From Linnemannia elongata (taxonomy: Eukaryota > Mortierellomycota > Mortierellomycetes > Mortierellales > Mortierellaceae): DNA of 64,000 nt. Under the pieces are notes generated by a model, which was not told the DNA's origin, ran no database searches, and worked only from the letters and a program-made list of their open reading frames with translations. Numbering within the stretch: position 1 is the first letter of the stretch; each line of letters opens with the position of its first letter. Positions 58,433-64,000 of the stretch are shown here, piece by piece. The stretch is from positions 1,178,001 through 1,242,000 of the forward strand of contig JAXBDG010000002.1 in the NCBI GenBank assembly GCA_036320915.1, read 5' to 3'. Both the position numbers and the translations under genes were made by a program.

Positions 58433-60514
58433 ATGGCTCCTCCATTCAAGATTCTCATTGCAGGAGCAGGACTCGGAGGTGTCACCCTCGCCGTGTTACT
58501 GGAGCGTGCCAAGATTGACTTTGAGCTCTTTGAATCCTCCTCCTCCGTCTCTCCTCTCGGTACGCCACACGTCTATCTATTCCATTTCTACCAATATGTG
58601 TCAATTGAAACGCCCTACAGTAGCCTGTTTACTAATCGACCGAAAACACCTTTGTGGCCCTTTTTTCATTCTGTGCGACTATTAGGAAGCGCTATTTTGA
58701 TCGGTCCAACTGTGATGCCGCTATTTGAGCAATTGGGTCTACTTCGTCGTCTTCAGGAGGTTTCGAAGCCCATCAAGACGATGCACTTGACTGAAGAGAG
58801 TTTGAAGCGGATAGGGGAGATTGACCTTGCAGATCATAAAGAGCAGTAAGTCATTACTCCTTGTCTTTTCTGGACAGGGTGGAGGTTTCATGAAATGTGA
58901 TGGGAGGAGAGTATAATCACTTTGCCTTCGGCATAGCATTTAGCCCTGCCTTTTTTTTCTCACACTTTCCCTTTCCTTTTTTTTTCTGTTGTACAGGACG
59001 GGATATGACTCTCTGGTAGCAACGAGATCCGACATCTTGCAGTTACTCGTCTCCCAAATCCCGCCTCACAAGATCCACTTTTCAAAACGGATCGTCTCCT
59101 TCACAGCCAACAAGGACGAGGTCGTCCTCCGCTGCGCCGACGACACGACCTATCAAGGAGAGGTCCTCATCGGAGCCGATGGAGCATTCTCAAAAATCAG
59201 AGAGCTGTTGTACAAGCAGGTCGCCAAGAAGGGGATCTTGCCAAGACAGGATGCAGTGGCGGTGGCGGCAGATGTTGCGGCGGCGACGGTCGCAAATGCT
59301 GCTGCTTTGCTTGATGATGGTGGTGCGGAGACGGCGACAGCGGAGGCGGAAGGAGAAGCGTTGAAGGGTGGGCATATCCATCTGGTGGGTGTTACACGTG
59401 CGTTGGATGTTGAGAAATTTGGGGTGCTCTTGGAAGAAGATAGTCGGTGTGAAACTGTTGTTGGCAACACCTTGCCTCATTCTGTAAGTACAATATCTTT
59501 GCCGTTGTTTATTGCCAAACTCTGTGTTTATTTACAAGGGTGAGAAGTACTGACCATATATCCCTTAACACAACGTGTCGAACTGTCATTAGTGGAGTTA
59601 TTTTACGGTGCCTGGAAATCGGATCTGTTGGTCAGTGAATATAGAGATTGACGACAACACGCTTCGGGAACAACGCGCCCGTTGTGTCGCCTCCTCTTAC
59701 CCACCAAAATCACCTTCTTCACCTGCTCCCTCCTCCCCCTCTCGCCTCTCCATCTCCTCCACCGACAGCAGCCAATTCACCACCGCAGCAACCTTAGGCT
59801 GGGAAGCCGAAGAATCTAACACAATCGCCCACTCCCTCCTTGTCTCGGAAGAATGCCGAACCTTCCCACTACCCATGGGCGGCAAACTGGGTGATCTGAT
59901 GGACGTGACACCCAAGGATCAAATGGCTCGAGCCATCTCAGAAGAGACGCTGTTCGAGACGTGGCATCATGGAAGGACCCTCTTGATCGGTGACGCGTGT
60001 CATCGCATGTTCCCGAACGCTGCCCACCAAGGAGCGACCAATGCGATGGAAGATGCAGTAATTTTGGCTAACTTGTTCCATGATTTGCCTTCGGCTTCTT
60101 CGGAGAATTTGGTGGAGTTGTTCAAGGACTTTCAGGCGGATCGGTACCCCCGTGCCAAGGCACAGATGTTGATGAACCGCAAAGTCGACCGTATCCTCAG
60201 CGGACAGGTAAAACACCCTTCTACCAGCTGCAGCAGTTGATTGAGTGTGCTATGCTATCTGTTTGAAACTAAAGTAACTAACAAAAACGCGTTTTATATC
60301 CATATTGATGATCAAGACATGGACAGAGTCGCTGATGAGAAAGTTCTACGTGCGGTACATGTCAAAGGTGTACCAACATTTCTGTGATTCAAAGACGTTG
60401 GCGGATCGTCCTCAAGCGACCTTCTTGCCGCTAGTCGAGAGTCGTGGACACGTCCATGCTCTGCCCCAGAAGGAGCATAAGGTCTTTGGACTTGATACCC
60501 ACGGCAAGCACTAA
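58433..60514 (+). CDS. FAD-dependent monooxygenase (PHBH-type fold)
   Basis: Five exons (58433-58559, 58686-58845, 58997-59483, 59593-60207, 60317-60514) give about 528 residues. It has the three FAD motifs of the family: GAGLGG at residues 11-16, the DG motif GADGAFSKIR near 156, and GDACHRMFPNAAHQGATNAM near 391. Low-complexity Ala-rich (about residues 175-210) and Ser/Pro-rich inserts interrupt the fold. Such enzymes hydroxylate aromatic or isoprenoid substrates with NAD(P)H and oxygen; the substrate cannot be told, and no biosynthetic partners lie nearby. The last intron ends in AAG, the first AG after a CTAAC branch-like site, an unusual acceptor in this window. Confidence 0.87.
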
Positions 60515-60884
60515 AAAAATGCTGGAACGTGTGCTTCGCCCATACATCTAATAAAGTGTTCATCTGATTGATTGAGCTATACTACTCTACCTGTCTCAAA
60601 TGGTTGGACGATATCTCTTTTTATATGACGGCGACATCGTTTTGCAATCTAGCTCTATTCGCAACATGGAGTGTGCGTGTGAGAGAGAGAGAGGAAGCGA
60701 AAGCAAAACAGGCAGTGGTAGAAAAGGCATAGAAGGGTTTGCAAGTGCACTAAGTGAACGATCTAGCGAGCAAAAAGAGGAATGTGCAATTGATGAAAGT
60801 ACCCCTTAATTATCGAAGAGAAGATTATATGTTAGCGCTCCTTGAACAACATGTTGCTCTTCCTTTTTTGACTGGCCTTACAAA
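60515..60884. other. Intergenic and eS6 leader
   Basis: 370 bases. AATAAAG of the monooxygenase gene lies near 60551. Just before the eS6 start is a pyrimidine run (CTCTTCCTTTTTT at about 60858-60870), like the 5' TOP tract of ribosomal protein mRNAs. Confidence 0.55.
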
Positions 60885-62989
60885 ATGAAGGTGCGAGACT
60901 CGGCATCAAATTGGCCGCGGATCGATAGATTCCATCGAGAGCATTGGGGGCAAACATCCATCCGACGACAAACAACACACAACCCATCCAACCAGACATC
61001 TCCATCATCATCAGCATCTCCATCTCCACAAACCTCACCATCCTCATATCCAACACCTCCAGAAAAATTCCTGCCCAAAAAAAAAAAACAATCGACACCC
61101 TACAGCTTATACTCTTGACCGGCAACTCCTGACGGGGTCCATGGGAGGATTGGACGGGAAGGACTGGACGGTATTGCAAGTCGGAACTATTGTCAAAATA
61201 GAACCCACGAGCAAGGAGACCATCAGCGATAGGGATGGGAGGGTTGAACCAGAGATCTGTTCAAAACCGACAACAGCAATGGCGGCACTTACATCCCGAC
61301 GGCTCTGGAGACGAAGGGGAAAAAAACAAAAAACACTACAGGACGACATCTACGGGAGGATCATCATCAAACTCACACCCCACCCCCACGGTCACTGTAC
61401 CTACACCAACAGCACTCCTCCGGGACCCTTCAACGAGCGTTGCAAACCCCAACAACAACACCTTTAAGCAACACCCTCCTACTATGTTCTGTCAGAATCT
61501 TTTACTGATGGATCTCTTTTTCTTTCCTTCTTTTTTTGATGACAACAGTTGAACATTGCCAACCCAGCCACTGGCTGCCAGAAGACCATCGATTTCGATG
61601 ATGAGCGCAAGACGTAAGTGATCTTGACAGCGACGGGTATCAGGATCCAACACGGCGGCTTTTTTTTCAAGGAGAAATACATATAACTCGGAAGCGACAG
61701 AAAGGGAGCATATTAGCAGGAGTTGCCAGCAAAGAGTGTAGCAAGGGCCAGCGGGGAGGATCAAATTGTTGCACCAGTGCACCAATTAGCCGCCCGGATA
61801 CCCTTTCCTTCGACCCTGCAGGCGTCCCTCACCTAAGACCATTCAACTCGATACACACACAAACGAACCTGAGGAGTTGGTGGCGCGGCAGTATGATCGA
61901 CAAAAAACGCCTAACGCAGAGGAGGCAAAGCGTGTAGAAGACACATACTACTCTTTTTCCAAAGCCGACATCTTACTCCGTTCAACATCAGAGACTAACC
62001 CCACCCTCCTCATACTGCAAAAAACAACAAACATAGTCGCATCTTTTACGACAAGCGCATCTCCGCTGAGGTTGCCGTCGACTCTCTCGGTGACGAGTTC
62101 AAGGGTTACGTCTTCCGCATCACCGGAGGTAACGACAAGCAGGGTTTCCCCATGAAGCAGGGAGTCCTCCTCCCCTCCCGTGTCCGCCTCTTGTTGTCCA
62201 AGGGTCACTCGTGCTACCGCCCCCGCCGCACCGGTGAGCGCAAGCGCAAGTCCGTCCGCGGATGCATCGTCGCCTCCGACATGTCGGTCCTCTCCGTCAC
62301 CATCGTCAAGCAGGGTGAGCAGGACCTTCCCGGTCTTACCGACACCACCGTCCCCAAGCGCCTCGGACCCAAGCGTGCCAACAACATCCGCAAGTTCTTC
62401 GTACGTAACTCTTTTTTGACATCGGCGTGCGGAAAACTGAGCTATACAACATTTGGGATCTTTGGAAACATGTGGCGACAAGAACATTCGGAACTTCTTG
62501 TGCACTTTGTCCTACTCTTGCTTTGGAGTTTGCGCATTTATCGTATAGACATTGTGCTCGAGCTACAGCGCTCATCTTCAGCATATGGACTTCCAACAAA
62601 CTATCAGCAGTACCTTCACACATCCAGATCACGCCAGAAAAAAAATCACAGTTCACTAACCACCACATCTCATTCTTCAACAACTTCAACAAAAAATATA
62701 GAACTTGACCAAGGATGATGATGTCCGCAAGTTCGTTATCCGCCGCGAGGTCCAGCCCAAGAACGCCGAGAAGAAGCCCTACACCAAGGCCCCCAAGATC
62801 CAGCGTCTTGTCACCCCCGTCGTCCTCCAGCGCAAGCGTCACATCTTGAACCTCAAGAAGCGCCGTGCCGAGAACGCCAAGGAGGCCGAGGTCGAGTACA
62901 AGGCTCTCCTCGCCAAGCGTGTCAAGGAGGCCGCCGAGAAGCGCTCCGAGATCAAGAAGCGTCGCGCTTCTTCCCTCCACAAGGCTTAA
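60885..62989 (+). CDS. RPS6: 40S ribosomal protein eS6
   Basis: Four exons (60885-60890, 61549-61613, 62037-62400, 62702-62989) give 240 residues. The first exon is only ATGAAG; it is chosen because eS6 begins [13 protein letters not shown] and the second exon starts exactly at [21 protein letters not shown]. The body has [49 protein letters not shown] and [16 protein letters not shown]. The C-terminus [11 protein letters not shown] keeps the two serines phosphorylated downstream of TOR in yeast (RRASS). eS6 sits on the body of the small subunit. Codon use is strongly C-ending, as expected for a highly expressed gene. Introns are 658, 423 and 301 bases, long for this window. Confidence 0.96.
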
Positions 62990-63467
62990 ACTGGGTTTTG
63001 TGCCCCCCGACCCTGTTTCTTTATGTGTTGATAGTCTGCCTGATTGTTCTTCTTCTGCCCCCACATAAAAAACTTCCAACAATTTTATTTTGTGCCCATC
63101 TTCGCCCCCCCTCCTTTCCACTCGAAACACTGTTTTGATACTTCTTTTGATCTGATTTTTGTTGTTGTAAGCTTCTTTGGAAGCATTTGGGTTTCAAGCT
63201 TTGAAGGATAATAATAACACGGACACTTTTTCTGTTCTCTCCACTTGCAGAAAAAAAAAAAAGAAAAAAAAAACGGATCCGACGATCAGTCAATCCCCGA
63301 TCGGAGGGCCTTTGCGTCAACGTACGGGGTCGGTCGGTACCTGAGAATAATCCGGTCGAAGGATTGTGCGTTTTTGTACAAACAAGAGTGTATTTGAGAA
63401 ATGAAGGGGGGAAAATATGACGTGAAATATCTAGCGTGGGGTGGAGAGGGGGTGGGGGGGTTTTTTT
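62990..63467. other. Convergent 3' flanks
   Basis: 478 bases between the stops of eS6 and the phospholipid methyltransferase. Contains A- and G-rich runs. No gene seen. Confidence 0.6.
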
Positions 63468-63526
63468 TTACTCGGTCTTGGTCTTCTTGGAGTAAATACG
63501 TCTCATGTGAGGACCCTGGGATTCGA

Positions 63527-63559
<33 letters not shown>

Positions 63560-64000
63560 ATACGGGATGTTAGTAATGCGAAGCATAAAATGATCGTCGT
63601 CTTGCACTTGTAACTGAAGTTTGAAGGCAGCAAAGAAAAAAACATAAAAAAAAGTACCTCGAAGAACATGACGGAGATCCAGAAGATGATGTACATGTCC
63701 ATGGCCAAGACGTATCCAATGACAGACTGGTAGTAGATGCCAGTACCGACAAGCGACAAAGTGGTTCCGACGTATTGGGGGTCGCTGAAGTACTGGTAAG
63801 GACCATCCTCAACCTAACAACGAGCAAGGAATAGTGATTATTGGTGAGTGAAAAAAAAAAAAAAATTGACGATAGTACCAGAAAATAAAAATTCGAGAAC
63901 TGCTTGCATCCAAGAAATGATTCCTGAGAGAGAGACTTACGGGAGCATCGAATAAGAAGCCAAAGCTATCGCCGTTGTACATTCCCTTGATTCCGAGCGA
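63468..64000 (-). CDS. OPI3: Phospholipid N-methyltransferase, OPI3/PEMT type (partial, 3' part)
   Basis: Three minus-strand exons are visible: the edge of one at 64000-63941, then 63813-63658 and 63515-63468; the N-terminal part lies beyond the window. The protein reads ...LGIKGMYNGDSFGFLFDAP, EDGPYQYFSDPQYVGTTLSL, then helices YYQSVIGYVLAMDMYIIFW, and a short basic tail GPHMRRIYSKKTKTE. The GDSFGFL and 'PY.YFSDPQY.G' segments are characteristic of the ER-membrane methyltransferase that makes phosphatidylcholine from phosphatidylethanolamine derivatives with S-adenosylmethionine. The last intron carries a run of about 27 T residues on the coding strand. Confidence is limited only by the missing start. 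Confidence 0.9.

Noticed and set aside
60891..62701. Possible box C/D snoRNA in eS6 introns
   Set aside because: Ribosomal protein introns often host snoRNAs, but no C box with a matching D box at proper spacing and terminal stem was found; TGATGA at the end of intron 1 abuts the acceptor.
63525..63557. Long A run on plus strand as an element tail
   Set aside because: It lies in the last intron of the phospholipid methyltransferase and works as its polypyrimidine tract on the coding strand; no element sequence precedes it.
1..64000. CRISPR arrays, bacterial operons, rRNA genes
   Set aside because: No regularly spaced repeats, no bacterial-type gene packing and no rRNA sequence seen.

Overview
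This window is nuclear DNA of a filamentous fungus. Genes carry many short GT...AG introns, ribosomal and mitochondrial proteins are eukaryotic in type, and there are nuclear tRNA genes and LINE-type retrotransposons. The gene set (kinesin-5, COQ4, a methylating phospholipid pathway enzyme, a fungal MscL channel) and the CT-rich leaders suggest an early-diverging lineage. My best guess is Mortierellomycotina (Mortierella/Linnemannia type), but that is inference from style and protein character, not a database result. Coordinates for spliced genes run from start codon to stop codon; exons are given in the text and were chosen by splice motifs, reading phase and protein continuity.

Layout. 0-9.4 kb (all +): an SLC35F6-like transporter, two tandem RBR-type ubiquitin ligase genes with identical downstream exon sizes, and a DnaJ/glycine-zipper protein. 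9.7-14.7 kb: a repeat-rich island with one intact tRNA-Phe, two decayed tRNA-Phe relatives, at least four pieces of one LINE family (nested, all on +), degenerate unknown repeats and a tRNA-His. 15.4-21.4 kb (+): a BTB-domain protein and a kinesin-5 motor. 21.7-28.2 kb (-): a glutathione S-transferase-fold protein and a 1,528-residue protein with a ubiquitin-interacting motif, a UBZ-like finger and an RG-rich tail. 29.9-31.5 kb (+): a seven-helix membrane protein of unknown family. 31.7-38.7 kb (-): a tandem array of F-box/LRR genes in different stages of decay. 38.9-41.9 kb (-) and 52.0-55.7 kb (+): two ABCA-type half transporters. Between them lie a D-2-hydroxyacid dehydrogenase (-), SDO1/SBDS (+), COQ4 (-) and the SPOUT arginine methyltransferase SFM1 (+). 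56.3-64 kb: an MscL-type mechanosensitive channel, an FAD monooxygenase, ribosomal protein eS6 (all +) and the 3' part of an OPI3-type phospholipid N-methyltransferase (-).

How the genes relate. Most are unrelated housekeeping genes in ordinary eukaryotic order. Three act on ribosomes (SDO1 in 60S maturation, SFM1 on uS3, eS6 in the 40S subunit). Ubiquitin-related genes recur: two RBR ligases, the F-box array, the BTB protein and the UIM/UBZ protein. The genome-dynamics signal is strongest at 9.7-12.9 kb, where LINE insertions with visible target-site duplications are packed between tRNA-Phe genes, and at 31.7-38.7 kb, where F-box genes expand and decay.

No CRISPR array, rRNA gene, bacterial operon or virus-like gene was seen.
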